The notes: generated by a model not told the origin, from the letters alone. DNA of 64,000 nucleotides from Actinomadura graeca (GCF_019175365.1 NZ_CP059572.1:310001-374000), one strand, 5' to 3'; shown: positions 1-7,667, counted from the first letter of the stretch. Numbers and translations: made by a program.

Positions 1-202
1 TGATCAGCCGCTGGGACTCGGCCGCGATCGTGCCGAACACCAGGGACGACTTCCCCGACCCCGACACGCCGGTGAAGACGGTGAGGCGCCGCTTGGGGAT
101 GTCCAGGCTGATGTCGGAGAGGTTGTTCTCCCGGGCTCCGCGGACCTCGATGACGTCGTGGCTGTCGGCGGCCGTCCGGGGCGCCGGTGCTGGCTGGGTC
201 AT
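1..202 (-). CDS. UvrA-like ABC ATPase (DrrC-like), N-terminal part only
   Basis: The first 67 codons of a gene that runs off the left edge. The start ATG is at 202-200. The peptide has the UvrA opening pattern: GARENNL near residue 22, then Walker [10 protein letters not shown] with Lys51, then AESQR. Soluble UvrA-like ATPases of this kind (DrrC is the model) protect DNA or ribosomes from drugs, and are usually shorter than repair UvrA. It diverges from a TetR gene across an 83-bp gap holding a palindrome, so it is probably the target of that repressor. A full-length paralogue lies at 50402-52693. Whether this copy is a resistance protein or a repair UvrA cannot be decided from the part visible. 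Confidence 0.85.
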   Translation of the reverse strand, partial: MTQPAPAPRTAADSHDVIEVRGARENNLSDISLDIPKRRLTVFTGVSGSGKSSLVFGTIAAESQRLI

Positions 203-263
203 CACGTGCCTCCGGCATTTCAGATGGCTTAGGCTGTAAAGAGTCGAGCCCGACGAAGTTAGT

Positions 264-274
264 TTATGGCATAA
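264..274. promoter_or_regulatory. 11-bp palindrome, candidate TetR operator
   Basis: TTATG-G-CATAA is a perfect inverted repeat with 5-base arms. It overlaps the AAGGAG ribosome binding site (273-278) of the TetR gene and faces the divergent UvrA-like gene. A looser relative (ATGGCTTA) lies near 224-231. Binding here would block both directions. The regulator assignment is inferred from position. Confidence 0.45.
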
Positions 275-285
275 GGAGTTGCAAG

Positions 286-1089
286 TTGGTCGTCTTCGCC
301 GGGCAGGGCGACGCCCGCCGCACCATGGATCTGCTGTGGCGCCCCGGGGAGCGGGCACCCGGCCCGGGGCCCAAGCCGGGGCTGAGCGTGGACGCGATCG
401 TGGCGGCCGCCGTGGCCGTCGCCGACGCCGAGGGCATGGGCGCGCTGTCGATGCGCGCGGTCGGGGAGCGCCTCGGGCGGACGGCGATGGCCCTGTACAC
501 CTACGTCCCGGGCAAGGGCGAGCTGGTCGACCTGATGTACGACCGGGCGCTCGCCGAGCTGCCCTCCGGCTACGACCCGGGCGAGGGCTGGCGGGCGGCG
601 GTCACGGCCTGGGCGGAGGACTCCTGGGCCTTCTACCTGCGCCATCCGTGGATGCTCCAGGTCTCGCAGGCCCGCCCGGTGCTCGGGCCGAACGAGTACC
701 GCGCGCTGGAGACGCTCCTGAACGTCCTGTCCGGGACGGGGCTCGGCGCGCGGGACGTACGGCACGCGGTGTCGACCCTGTCGAACGTGGTGCGCGGCTC
801 GGCGCAGATCGTGGCCGAGTCGCGGGAGGCGGTGCGCGCGACCGGGAGGTCGGAGGAGGAGTGGTGGTACTCCCGCACCGAGGTCCTCCAGAGCATCGCG
901 CCCGACTTCGCCGAACGGTTCCCCGCGACGGTGCGGCTCGATACCGAGGCGCCGCCGGAGCCGGCGGCCGAGGACGTCTCCTACCTGGAGCACGCGGCCC
1001 GCACGGCGTTCGAGGGCGGTCTCGCCCTGGTGCTGGACGGCATCGAGGCCGCCGTCGCCCGGGCCGGCGGCTCACCGCCGCGGATGTGA
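286..1089 (+). CDS. TetR family regulator next to UvrA-like gene
   Basis: A 267-residue repressor-type protein. I chose the TTG at 286 because AAGGAG at 273-278 sits seven bases upstream; the ATG at 325 is the alternative and has no clear site. The N-terminal half holds the TetR helix-turn-helix ([26 protein letters not shown]). The C-terminal half is a ligand-binding helical domain of the class also found in the TetR gene at 33096-33839. The gene diverges from a UvrA-like resistance ATPase and a palindrome overlaps its own ribosome binding site. This fits drug-induced relief of repression of both genes. The ligand is unknown. Confidence 0.85.
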   Translation: MVVFAGQGDARRTMDLLWRPGERAPGPGPKPGLSVDAIVAAAVAVADAEGMGALSMRAVGERLGRTAMALYTYVPGKGELVDLMYDRALAELPSGYDPGEGWRAAVTAWAEDSWAFYLRHPWMLQVSQARPVLGPNEYRALETLLNVLSGTGLGARDVRHAVSTLSNVVRGSAQIVAESREAVRATGRSEEEWWYSRTEVLQSIAPDFAERFPATVRLDTEAPPEPAAEDVSYLEHAARTAFEGGLALVLDGIEAAVARAGGSPPRM

Positions 1090-1148
1090 GCTTCGTCTCG
1101 GGCCAGCCGGAGGCGTCACATCCCGGCGGCCGGGCCCCTCTTCTAGGT

Positions 1149-1778
1149 ATGGAGACTTTCGCGACGCTGCCGCGGGAGGACGCCGGCCTGACCGTCGTCC
1201 ACGCGGCGCACGACGCCTTCCGCCGTGACCTGGAGCGGCTCGGGGCGGCCGTGACGGCGGGCAAGGCCCGCGCCCCGCACGTCCGCGCCGGGTGGGAGAA
1301 CCTCAAGCAGCAGCTCCACCTGCACCATCGGATGGAGGACGCCCTGCTGTGGCCCCGGGTCGCGCAGGCGCTGGGCGGGCGGCGCGCCGACCTGGGCGTG
1401 CTCGCGGAGATGGAGGCCGAGCACGCCCGCATCGGGCCGCTGCTGGTGGCGGTCGACGCGGCGCTGGAGGACGGCGGCGACCTGGCGGGCGCCGCCGGGG
1501 CGCTGAGGGACGCCCTGGAGACGCATCTGCGCCATGAGGAGATCAGCGCGCTGCCGCTGGCCCGGTCGGTGCTGGGGCCCGAGGACTGGCGCGGGATCGC
1601 CGGCTCGGCCCACCGCGACTGCGGGTCCCGCATGACGCTGTTCGTCCCGTGGATCGTCGACGGCATCGCGCCGGTCGAGCGGAGCCGGTTCCTCTCGGCG
1701 CTCCCGGAGGCGGCCCGGGCGCGCAACCGGCTGGTCTGGGAGCCGCACTACCGCCGGCGCCGGTTGTGGACCGTGTGA
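1149..1778 (+). CDS. Hemerythrin/HHE domain protein
   Basis: A 209-residue soluble protein with the spaced histidine and acidic pattern of hemerythrin-like HHE domains: HAAHDAF near residue 18, LHLHHRMED near 56, an AEHARI stretch in the middle and LETHLRHEEI near 125. Such four-helix bundles usually hold a di-iron centre and sense or bind oxygen or nitric oxide. The C-terminal 70 residues are less conserved and contain Trp- and Arg-rich stretches. It follows the TetR gene by 59 bases on the same strand, so read-through is possible. No signal peptide or membrane segment is seen. Ligand and partner are unknown. Confidence 0.75.
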   Translation: METFATLPREDAGLTVVHAAHDAFRRDLERLGAAVTAGKARAPHVRAGWENLKQQLHLHHRMEDALLWPRVAQALGGRRADLGVLAEMEAEHARIGPLLVAVDAALEDGGDLAGAAGALRDALETHLRHEEISALPLARSVLGPEDWRGIAGSAHRDCGSRMTLFVPWIVDGIAPVERSRFLSALPEAARARNRLVWEPHYRRRRLWTV

Positions 1779-1838
1779 CCCCGGCCGGGGGATCATGGTC
1801 GTTCCCGGCGCCGCGGCCGGGTGGCGGACGGAGGCCCC

Positions 1839-2264
1839 ATGACCGACGACGACGTGCGTTTCCTGCGCCGGGCCCTGGAGCTGGCGGCATCGGCGCGCGC
1901 GGGCGGGAACCCGCCGTTCGGGTCGCTGCTGGTAGGCGAGGACGGCACCGTCCTGCTGGAGGAGCGCAATTCCAGCATCTCCGACGACGACATCACCGCG
2001 CACCCCGAGCTGAAGCTGGCGCGGTGGGCGGGCCGCGAGCTCGGGCCCGCGGCGGCCGCGGCGACGACCCTGTACACCAGCTGCCAGCCGTGCGAGATGT
2101 GCGCGGGCGCGATCGACCGCTCGGGGCTCGGGCGGGTGGTGTTCGCGCTGTCGGCCGAGCAGTTGCGGACGCTGAAGCCGCCGGTGACGGGCCCGGGCGT
2201 CCGGTTCGAGGGCCCGGCGCTGCCCGGCGAGGCGTCCGTCCCGGTCGAGGGCTACTACCTGTAG
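1839..2264 (+). CDS. Nucleoside/base deaminase (cytidine deaminase fold)
   Basis: A 141-residue zinc-dependent deaminase. The zinc and catalytic site is visible as HPEL (His ligand and proton-shuttling Glu), followed by YTSCQPCEMCAGAI, which supplies two Cys ligands. NPPFGSLLV near the start is typical of the guanine-deaminase/TadA-like group. HPE replaces the more common HAE, a variant seen in this group. It probably deaminates a purine or pyrimidine base or nucleoside; the substrate cannot be read from sequence. The ATG at 1839 follows a GGAGGCCCC site. An in-frame GTG at 1821 would add six residues. Confidence 0.85.
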   Translation: MTDDDVRFLRRALELAASARAGGNPPFGSLLVGEDGTVLLEERNSSISDDDITAHPELKLARWAGRELGPAAAAATTLYTSCQPCEMCAGAIDRSGLGRVVFALSAEQLRTLKPPVTGPGVRFEGPALPGEASVPVEGYYL

Positions 2265-2287
2265 CGGGCGGGCCGGGCCCGCGCGGC

Positions 2288-2827
2288 TCAGCCGCGGGCG
2301 ACCGCGTAGGTGGACTGGACGAGCCCGCCGCCGAGCACGCGGGTCGAGCGGTGCGCCAGGTCGACGTCGCGGTCGAGGGCGCCGAACAGCGGCAGCCCGC
2401 CGCCCAGCAGGACCGGGACCGTGGTGACCGTCAGCTCGTCCACCAGGTCCGCGCGCAGGAACGACTGGACGACCTGGCCGCCGTCGGCGTAGACGCGCCG
2501 GGCCCCGTGGGCGGCGAGGTCCTCCATCAGCGCGTCCATGTCGCGGACGACGGTGACACGCGGGTCCGCGTCCTGGGGGAGGCGGGTGCTCAGCACCACC
2601 ACGCGCATCCCCTCGTAGGGCCACGCGCCGAACGTGAGGACCTTCTCGTAGCTGGCGCGTCCCAGCACCAGGGTGTCGACGCCCGCCGCGAACTCCTCGT
2701 ACCCCGCGTCGCCCGCCTGCTCTCCGCGGCTGGTGAGCCACTCGATGTCGCCGTCGGCGCGGGCGATGTACCCGTCCAGGCTCGTGGCGATGAAGACCGC
2801 GGCGGTGAACGGACGGTCGGTGGACAC
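2288..2827 (-). CDS. RibD C-terminal/dihydrofolate reductase-like protein
   Basis: A 179-residue stand-alone reductase-fold protein of the YyaP/YwjB type. It opens with ATSLDGYIARADGDIEWL, has LVLGRASYEKVL in the middle and VYADGGQVVQSFL before the end, the NADPH-binding layout of the RibD_C/DHFR superfamily. These proteins are widespread in actinomycetes and rarely have a proven substrate. The GTG start at 2827 has GGGAGG upstream. The gene lies 46 bases downstream of the antiporter operon on the same strand, but a palindrome at 2844-2859 suggests it has its own control. It converges with the deaminase gene. Confidence 0.8.
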   Translation of the reverse strand: MSTDRPFTAAVFIATSLDGYIARADGDIEWLTSRGEQAGDAGYEEFAAGVDTLVLGRASYEKVLTFGAWPYEGMRVVVLSTRLPQDADPRVTVVRDMDALMEDLAAHGARRVYADGGQVVQSFLRADLVDELTVTTVPVLLGGGLPLFGALDRDVDLAHRSTRVLGGGLVQSTYAVARG

Positions 2828-2843
2828 GCGCGCCTCCCGGTTT

Positions 2844-2859
2844 ATGAACGGCTATTCAT
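2844..2859. promoter_or_regulatory. Inverted repeat upstream of DHFR-like gene
   Basis: ATGAA-N6-TTCAT sits 17 bases upstream of the GTG start at 2827, in an AT-rich patch that stands out from its surroundings. It is a candidate operator. No regulator gene is adjacent, so the partner is unknown. Confidence 0.35.
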
Positions 2860-2873
2860 TAACTCTACCGGGA

Positions 2874-4655
2874 TCACGGCCGCGTCGTGAGCAGCGCCAG
2901 CACCGCGACGCCCGCGGTGAGCCATGCGGCGTAGTCGCCGATGTGCCCTGAGTGCAGGGCGTGCAGGCGCCGGGCCGTGGCGTGCGCGGCGCGTCTCAGC
3001 GGGCGGGCGGGGTCCGGCCGGGACCTGCGGGCCGGGCGCCGCAGCGCGTGGACGGCGACCACGACCGCGAGCAGCAGCGACACCGCGGCCCCGGCGAGAC
3101 CGGGCGCGGTCCACGGGTCGGCCGGGGGAGCGTGAAGCTGCGGGACGCTGTCGTCCAGGACCAGGCCCGCGTAGGCGCCGTGGTCGGCGAACGCCGCGGC
3201 GGCGGTGGCGACGGGCCCGCCGGGGATCAGCCCGGACAGCAGGCCGGCGGCGAGCAGCACGGCGCCGGGGGCGACCATCGTCCAGGGCAGGGAGCGCAGG
3301 CTCCGGCGCGTCTCGGGGTCCTCGTGCCCGCGGCCGCCGCCGTCGGGCGGGCCGTCGCCGGCGGGGCCGGCGCGGAACACGCGGTACCAGACCCGCAGGA
3401 CGGCGCCGGCGGTCAGCGCGGACGAGGCGACCGCCAGCGGGGTGAACCACCACCAGCCGATGTGCCCGGCCGCGTGCTCGGTGACCGCGTGCCCGGCCCA
3501 CAGCCCGGACGGCGGCAGGCCCGCCAGGCCGAGCGCCCCGAGCAGGAAGACCGCGCCGGTGACGGGCATGCTCCGGCCCCGGCCGCGCAGGTCGTGCTCG
3601 TCCACCGTCTCGTGCCGGTTGAGCAGCGCGCCCGCGGCGAGGAACAGCGCGGCCTTCACCCCGGCGTGCCCGGCGAGGGAGTAGGCGGTCCCGGCGAGCG
3701 CGTCCGGGGACCGGGCCGCGACGCCGGCCAGCAGCAGCCCGACGTGGCTGATGGTGGAGTAGGCCAGCATCCGCTTGATGTGGCTCTGCAGGACGCACAT
3801 CACCGCGCCCAGCAGCGCGGCGGCGGCGCCGAGCACGGCGACGCCCCGCAGGGGGACCAGCCCGTCGAACGCGGCCCAGTAGGTCCGGGCGATCCCGTAC
3901 ACGCCGAGCTCCACCATCACCCCGGAGAAGAGCACGCAGACCGGCGTCGGCGCGACGGCGTGCGCGTCGGCGAGCCAGAAGTGGAACGGCACGGCGGCGG
4001 CCTTGACGAGGTAGCCGGTACAGATCAGCACGAACGCGGCGGTGACGAGGGCGTCGCCGTGCCCGGGGAGCTGCCGTCCGATGGCGGCCAGGCCCAGCTC
4101 CCCGGTGCGGGCGTAGACCAGCCCGATGCCCGCGAGGGTGAGGTAGGCGCCGAGCGAGGCGATGATCCCGAAGTTGAGGGCGCCGTGGACGGTGGACGGC
4201 TCCTCCGACCGGTAGCCGGTGAGCGCGAACGCCACGACGCTCATCAGCTCGAAGAACACGAACGCGTCGAACAGGTCGCCGGTGTAGACGAACCCGCACA
4301 TGGCGGCCAGGAACAGCAGCAGCAGAGTGTGGAAGATCGCCTGGACCTCGGTGAAGAAGCGCCAGGAGAACATCAGCGCGGCGAGGGTGAGCAGCGCGGT
4401 GAGCAGGGCGAGCGCGGCGGCGAGGGGGTCGGCGACCAGCGGGATGCCGACGCCGGTGCCGGGGCCCCACCCGCCGAGCCAGGTGACCTGCGCGCCGTGC
4501 GGGGAGCGCGCCAGCGTGACGGCGGCGAGAGCGGTGACGGCGGCGACGGCCAGGACGGCGGAGGCGTCCACGACCAGGCGCGGCAGCCACCGCCCGGCGG
4601 CCGCGAGGAGGGCCGCGACCAGCACCGGCACCGCGACGGTGAGCTGGAGGATCAC
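2874..4655 (-). CDS. mrpD: Mrp-type cation/proton antiporter subunit D
   Basis: A 593-residue polytopic membrane protein of the proton-translocating NuoM/NuoN/MrpD family. It carries the conserved FHTLLLLFLAAMCGF and PFHFWLADAHAVAPTPV regions, with acidic and lysine residues in membrane helices. The start is a GTG at 4655 that overlaps the mrpC stop (GTGA). It is the only large antiporter subunit in the operon, because the N-terminal proton channel of MrpA is absent. It is somewhat longer than usual MrpD (about 500), with a charged, Pro-rich C-terminal extension followed by a last helix. Last gene of the operon. Confidence 0.9.
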   Translation of the reverse strand: MILQLTVAVPVLVAALLAAAGRWLPRLVVDASAVLAVAAVTALAAVTLARSPHGAQVTWLGGWGPGTGVGIPLVADPLAAALALLTALLTLAALMFSWRFFTEVQAIFHTLLLLFLAAMCGFVYTGDLFDAFVFFELMSVVAFALTGYRSEEPSTVHGALNFGIIASLGAYLTLAGIGLVYARTGELGLAAIGRQLPGHGDALVTAAFVLICTGYLVKAAAVPFHFWLADAHAVAPTPVCVLFSGVMVELGVYGIARTYWAAFDGLVPLRGVAVLGAAAALLGAVMCVLQSHIKRMLAYSTISHVGLLLAGVAARSPDALAGTAYSLAGHAGVKAALFLAAGALLNRHETVDEHDLRGRGRSMPVTGAVFLLGALGLAGLPPSGLWAGHAVTEHAAGHIGWWWFTPLAVASSALTAGAVLRVWYRVFRAGPAGDGPPDGGGRGHEDPETRRSLRSLPWTMVAPGAVLLAAGLLSGLIPGGPVATAAAAFADHGAYAGLVLDDSVPQLHAPPADPWTAPGLAGAAVSLLLAVVVAVHALRRPARRSRPDPARPLRRAAHATARRLHALHSGHIGDYAAWLTAGVAVLALLTTRP

Positions 4656-4999
4656 GATTCGAGGGAGCGGAGCCCGCCGGGGTCCAGGGTGCCGCGCCGC
4701 TTGGCGACCTGCACCGCCAGGGCCAGCAGCAGCGCGGTGACGGTCGCGCCCACGACGATGTCGGTGAGCGTCATGGCCTGCACGACGGGGTCGGTGACGG
4801 GGCGGCCGCCGGGCGGACGGTCGGAGAACACCGGCGCGGTGGCGCCCGACCGGTAGCCGATGGACAGCAGCAGCACGTAGGTGCCGGACTGGGTCACCGA
4901 CAGGCACACCACGGCGTGGACCAGGTCGCGGCTGGTGACCATCCCGTAGACGCCGACGAGCATGATCCAGCCGGCGGTCAGGTAGGGCAGGTGGCTCAC
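4652..4999 (-). CDS. mrpC: Mrp-type antiporter subunit C (NuoK-like)
   Basis: A 115-residue membrane protein with three predicted helices, homologous to NuoK/MrpC. LTAGWIMLVGVYGMVTSRD is the first helix, VVCLSVTQSGTYVLLLSIGY the second, and PVVQAMTLTDIVVGATVTAL the third and best conserved. It works in the membrane as part of the Mrp complex that exchanges sodium or other monovalent cations for protons. The start overlaps the end of the upstream gene by four bases and its stop overlaps the mrpD start, so translation is coupled. Confidence 0.9.
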   Translation of the reverse strand: MSHLPYLTAGWIMLVGVYGMVTSRDLVHAVVCLSVTQSGTYVLLLSIGYRSGATAPVFSDRPPGGRPVTDPVVQAMTLTDIVVGATVTALLLALAVQVAKRRGTLDPGGLRSLES

Positions 5000-5685
5000 G
5001 GCGGCTCCGGGGGCTCGCGGACGAGCAGTGCCCGCTCGAAGAACTTGCCGATCAGCAGCACCAGGGCACAGCCGACCTCCGCGCCGACGACGGCGTTGAG
5101 GGCGGGCACCTGGCCGGCGGCGGCCAGGCCGAGCGCCACGAACGCGCCGGCGGCGAGCGCCTCGGCGGCCTCGAACACCGGGATGGGCCGCAGCCGCCGC
5201 AGCGCCGGATAGTCCCCGGCGAGGTAGAGCAGGTGGACGGCGGTGCCGAGGACGACGCCGCCCTGGAACCCGCCGCCGGGCGACCGGGCGCCGTGCGCGA
5301 CGATGTAGACGCCGGCCATCAGGGTCAGCGGGAGCAGCAGGTAGCCGACGATCCGCAGCGCGTCGGAGACCTCGGCGGGCCCGTGCCGGTGCGCGGCGCC
5401 GTCGTCCTCCTCCTCGCTCCGGACGACGCGGAGCAGCACCACGGCGCCGAGCGCGGACGCCAGCAGGATCAGCTCCTCGCCGATCGTGTCGAACGCCCGC
5501 TGGTCGAAGTTCACCGAGGAGACGACGTTGGCGGTGCCCGTGCCGAGCGCCTCGCGGACGGCGCGGTCCCCGTAGGGGTGCGACGGGCCGCCGAAGCCGG
5601 GCAGTTCCAGGGCCCCGGCGGCGAACAGCGCCCCGGTCCCCGCCGCACCGGCGGCGAACAGGAGGGTCCTGGCGCGGGCCTTCAC
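4996..5685 (-). CDS. mrpB: Mrp-type antiporter subunit B with N-terminal MbhE-like part
   Basis: A 229-residue membrane protein. The first part (about residues 1-85) matches the MbhE/MrpA C-terminal piece, with VVSSVNFDQRAFDTIGEE. The rest is the MnhB domain with GYLLLPLTLMAGVYIVAHG and PGGGFQGGVVLG. The fusion explains how the complex keeps the C-terminal MrpA function without a full mrpA. It overlaps both neighbours by four bases. A charged loop (EEEDDGAAHRH) joins the two parts. Confidence 0.87.
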   Translation of the reverse strand: MKARARTLLFAAGAAGTGALFAAGALELPGFGGPSHPYGDRAVREALGTGTANVVSSVNFDQRAFDTIGEELILLASALGAVVLLRVVRSEEEDDGAAHRHGPAEVSDALRIVGYLLLPLTLMAGVYIVAHGARSPGGGFQGGVVLGTAVHLLYLAGDYPALRRLRPIPVFEAAEALAAGAFVALGLAAAGQVPALNAVVGAEVGCALVLLIGKFFERALLVREPPEPP

Positions 5686-6044
5686 GGGCGCGTCCCGTCT
5701 TCTGCGGGCGTGCCGTCCTCGCCGTGTGCGCGGGGCCGGTCGGCCGGGTCGTCGGCCGGGTCCCCGGCTCCGTCCGCGTCCTCGCGGTAGCGGCGGGTGG
5801 CGTGCAGGGCCAGGATGACGACGAGCGGGACGACGACCGTCCCGACGCCGATCTGCGACATGGCGACGTCCGGTGCCTGCAGGATGAGGAACAGCAGGCC
5901 GAGCGTCAGCCCGTAGCCCGACAGCACGATCGCCTGCCGGGTGGGGTCGCGGGTGAGGACGACCGCCGTGGCCATCAGCGCGACCAGGGCCAGCGCGGTG
6001 CCGGCAAGGACGCCCGAGAGGGGGCCGGAGAGCGGGTCATCCAC
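5682..6044 (-). CDS. MbhD-like (DUF4040) antiporter subunit
   Basis: A 120-residue membrane protein with three helices. It matches the MbhD/DUF4040 piece that in classic Mrp systems lies inside the C-terminal half of MrpA. LILQAPDVAMSQIGVGTVVVPL is the family signature region. The last 40 residues are a charged tail rich in Asp, Arg and Pro. It overlaps mrpG by eight bases and mrpB by four. Its presence as a separate gene mirrors the order of the Mrp-derived module in archaeal membrane-bound hydrogenase operons. Confidence 0.82.
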   Translation of the reverse strand: MDDPLSGPLSGVLAGTALALVALMATAVVLTRDPTRQAIVLSGYGLTLGLLFLILQAPDVAMSQIGVGTVVVPLVVILALHATRRYREDADGAGDPADDPADRPRAHGEDGTPAEDGTRP

Positions 6045-6324
6045 GGGGCGTCCTCCCGACCGCCTGGCCGGAGGTCACCACGGTCGCGGGCCCGGTCGCG
6101 GCGAGCAGCACCGCGATGGCGGCGAGCTTGGCGACGTCGTGCCACGACGACCAGGGCCGCAGCGCCAGGCCGATCAGCAGCAGCGGCGCCGCGAGCACGG
6201 TGACGGGTGCGACGACGTGCAGCCGCGCGGCGGCGCCGGCGGTGAAGGGAAGCCGCACCAGCGTGAGCACGGCGACGGCGGTGCCGGCCCAGATCAGCAC
6301 GTCGGAGAGGGGGGAGAGGCTCAT
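6037..6324 (-). CDS. mrpG: Mrp-type antiporter subunit G
   Basis: A 95-residue membrane protein with three helices, matching MnhG/PhaG. It starts MSLSPLSDVLIWAGTAVAVL, and RLHVVAPVTVLAAPLLLIGLA is the conserved central part. MrpG is a small structural subunit of the antiporter. The ATG at 6324 lies 14 bases after the mrpF stop. Confidence 0.87.
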   Translation of the reverse strand: MSLSPLSDVLIWAGTAVAVLTLVRLPFTAGAAARLHVVAPVTVLAAPLLLIGLALRPWSSWHDVAKLAAIAVLLAATGPATVVTSGQAVGRTPRG

Positions 6325-6338
6325 CGCGGTCCGTCCCG

Positions 6339-6590
6339 TCACAGCGTCCGGCCGAGGAACCGCGCGAACACCAGGGACCCGGCGAACGACAGCAGCGCCA
6401 GCACGAGGGCGACGTCGAGGTAGGAGGGCCTGCCGTAGGCGGCGGCCAGCAGGGTCAGGGCGAGGGTGACCAGCGGCCCGGTGACGATGAGCCCGGCGAG
6501 CCGGTCCTCCGCCGTGCCGCGCAGGGTGGCCAGCAGCGCGGGCAGGACGCCGCCGAGCATGACCGCGAGGGCGGGGACGGCGAGGCTCAT
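6339..6590 (-). CDS. mrpF: Mrp-type antiporter subunit F
   Basis: An 83-residue membrane protein with three helices, matching MnhF/PhaF. The conserved DRLAGLIVTGPLVTLALTLL and SYLDVALVLALLSFAGSLVF segments are present. The ATG at 6590 overlaps the mrpE stop by four bases. Confidence 0.87.
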   Translation of the reverse strand: MSLAVPALAVMLGGVLPALLATLRGTAEDRLAGLIVTGPLVTLALTLLAAAYGRPSYLDVALVLALLSFAGSLVFARFLGRTL

Positions 6591-7156
6591 GATGGCCGCT
6601 CCCCGTCCCTGAGCAGGCCCGTGTTGCGGAGGCGGCGCTCGAACGGCGACGGGCGGGCGCGCAGCCGGTGCACGCGCAGCGTGCCGCGCCCGGGATCCAC
6701 GGCGCCGACGTAGGTGCCGGGAGAGACGGACAGCAGCAGTGTGGCGGCGCCGCGGTTGGCCGCGCCCGGCGCGACGCCCTGGTCGGCCCACCCGCCACCC
6801 GCGCCGCGCACCATGACGAGGGCGGTGTCGGTGACGATCTGCCCGGGCAGCAGCGCCAGCGGCGGAAGCAGCCGGGCGGGCGGGACGGGCCGCCGGCCGG
6901 GAACCAGATCGGCTGCGGGGTGCACACCGCCCTCGGGGTCGCCGGCGGTGCCGGTGGTGAACAGGGCGCGGCGCCCGGCGACGGCGGCCGCCGCCCCGGC
7001 CGCGGCGGTCAGCGCTCCGATGGTGATCTCGGTCACGGAGACGGCGGAGACCAACGCGAGGTAGGAGGCCAGCAGGACCGTCCACCAGACCAGCGGCTCC
7101 GCGGCCCGGCGCGCGGGTCCGGTGCGCAGCAGCCTGACGGGATCCGGCGTCCTCAT
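6587..7156 (-). CDS. mrpE: Mrp-type antiporter subunit E, first gene of operon
   Basis: A 189-residue protein: two or three membrane helices in the first 60 residues, then a cytoplasmic domain with LPPLALLPGQIVTDTALVMV and SVSPGTYVGAVDPGRGTLRVH, the MnhE pattern. The ATG at 7156 has no Shine-Dalgarno site. A stress-sigma type -10 (GGGTAT, 7171-7166) ends nine bases upstream, so the mRNA is probably leaderless. It leads the E-F-G-MbhD-B-C-D operon. Confidence 0.87.
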   Translation of the reverse strand: MRTPDPVRLLRTGPARRAAEPLVWWTVLLASYLALVSAVSVTEITIGALTAAAGAAAAVAGRRALFTTGTAGDPEGGVHPAADLVPGRRPVPPARLLPPLALLPGQIVTDTALVMVRGAGGGWADQGVAPGAANRGAATLLLSVSPGTYVGAVDPGRGTLRVHRLRARPSPFERRLRNTGLLRDGERPS

Positions 7157-7165
7157 GCGCTTCGC

Positions 7166-7189
7166 ATACCCCGTCGGACGGTTCCAACC
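7166..7189 (-). promoter_or_regulatory. SigB/SigF-type promoter of the antiporter operon
   Basis: On the minus strand GGTT (7189-7186), 14 bases, then GGGTAT (7171-7166). This matches GNNT-N14-16-GGGTA, the consensus described for Streptomyces SigB-type stress sigma factors. The -10 ends nine bases before the mrpE ATG, which predicts a leaderless transcript. Confidence 0.55.
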
Positions 7190-7271
7190 GCGCCGACACG
7201 ATCCGGCCACCGCACGGGACATCGACTCGGGGGGCTCTGTGCGCGGTGACCAGCACGCCGCCACCTGCCTG

Positions 7272-7295
7272 GTTTGTCCTCTCTGGTTCGGGTAA
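7272..7295 (+). promoter_or_regulatory. SigB/SigF-type promoter of the gas-vesicle cluster
   Basis: GTTT (7272-7275), 14 bases, GGGTAA (7290-7295). It sits 62 bases upstream of the ATG at 7357 and diverges from the antiporter promoter about 80 bp away. GTTT-N14-GGGTA is a close match to the stress-sigma consensus. Confidence 0.6.
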
Positions 7296-7356
7296 AGCGC
7301 GAACGCGGCCGCATGGCGGCCGGCAGGTGAACGGAACCCCCAGGGAAGGAACACGC

Positions 7357-7635
7357 ATGAAGCCCCCCACCGTGAAGCAGGCCGGGGACGCTGCGAAGGA
7401 AGCACAGGAGAGCACCCGGAAGGGCACCACGAAGGCCGGGAAGAAGGCCGCCGACACCGGAAGCGCGGCCGGACGGGCCGGTGCCAAGGTCGGCGGGCAG
7501 GTCACGGCCCTGCCCGGACGCGTCGTGATGCTCACGCGGCTGATGACGCTGCGGCGGCTCCTGAAGGCCGCGCCCGTCGTCGCCGCCGCGGGTGCCGCGG
7601 TCCTCGTCGGGCGGCGCGTGGCACGCAAGCGCTGA
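7357..7635 (+). CDS. Small Lys/Ala-rich protein heading the gas-vesicle cluster
   Basis: A 92-residue basic protein I do not recognise as a named family. The first 45 residues are rich in Lys, Ala, Thr and Gly and are probably unstructured or helical. LPGRVVMLTRLMTLRRLLK is a likely amphipathic helix, followed by a short hydrophobic stretch (APVVAAAGAAVLVG) and a basic end (RRVARKR). GGAAGGA at 7344-7350 supports the ATG at 7357. It has its own stress-type promoter and lies 152 bases before gvpA, which also has one. It may be a membrane- or shell-associated accessory protein for gas vesicles, inferred only from position and promoter type. Confidence 0.7.
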   Translation: MKPPTVKQAGDAAKEAQESTRKGTTKAGKKAADTGSAAGRAGAKVGGQVTALPGRVVMLTRLMTLRRLLKAAPVVAAAGAAVLVGRRVARKR

Positions 7636-7667
7636 CCCGCTGCGGGCGGCCGGACGACCCGCAGCCC

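Noticed and set aside
279..1778. A 499-codon plus-strand frame joined to the hemerythrin-like protein
   Set aside because: The part before 1149 is antiparallel-looking, Gly/Arg-rich and overlaps the TetR gene. Only the part from ATG 1149 shows the HHE motifs.
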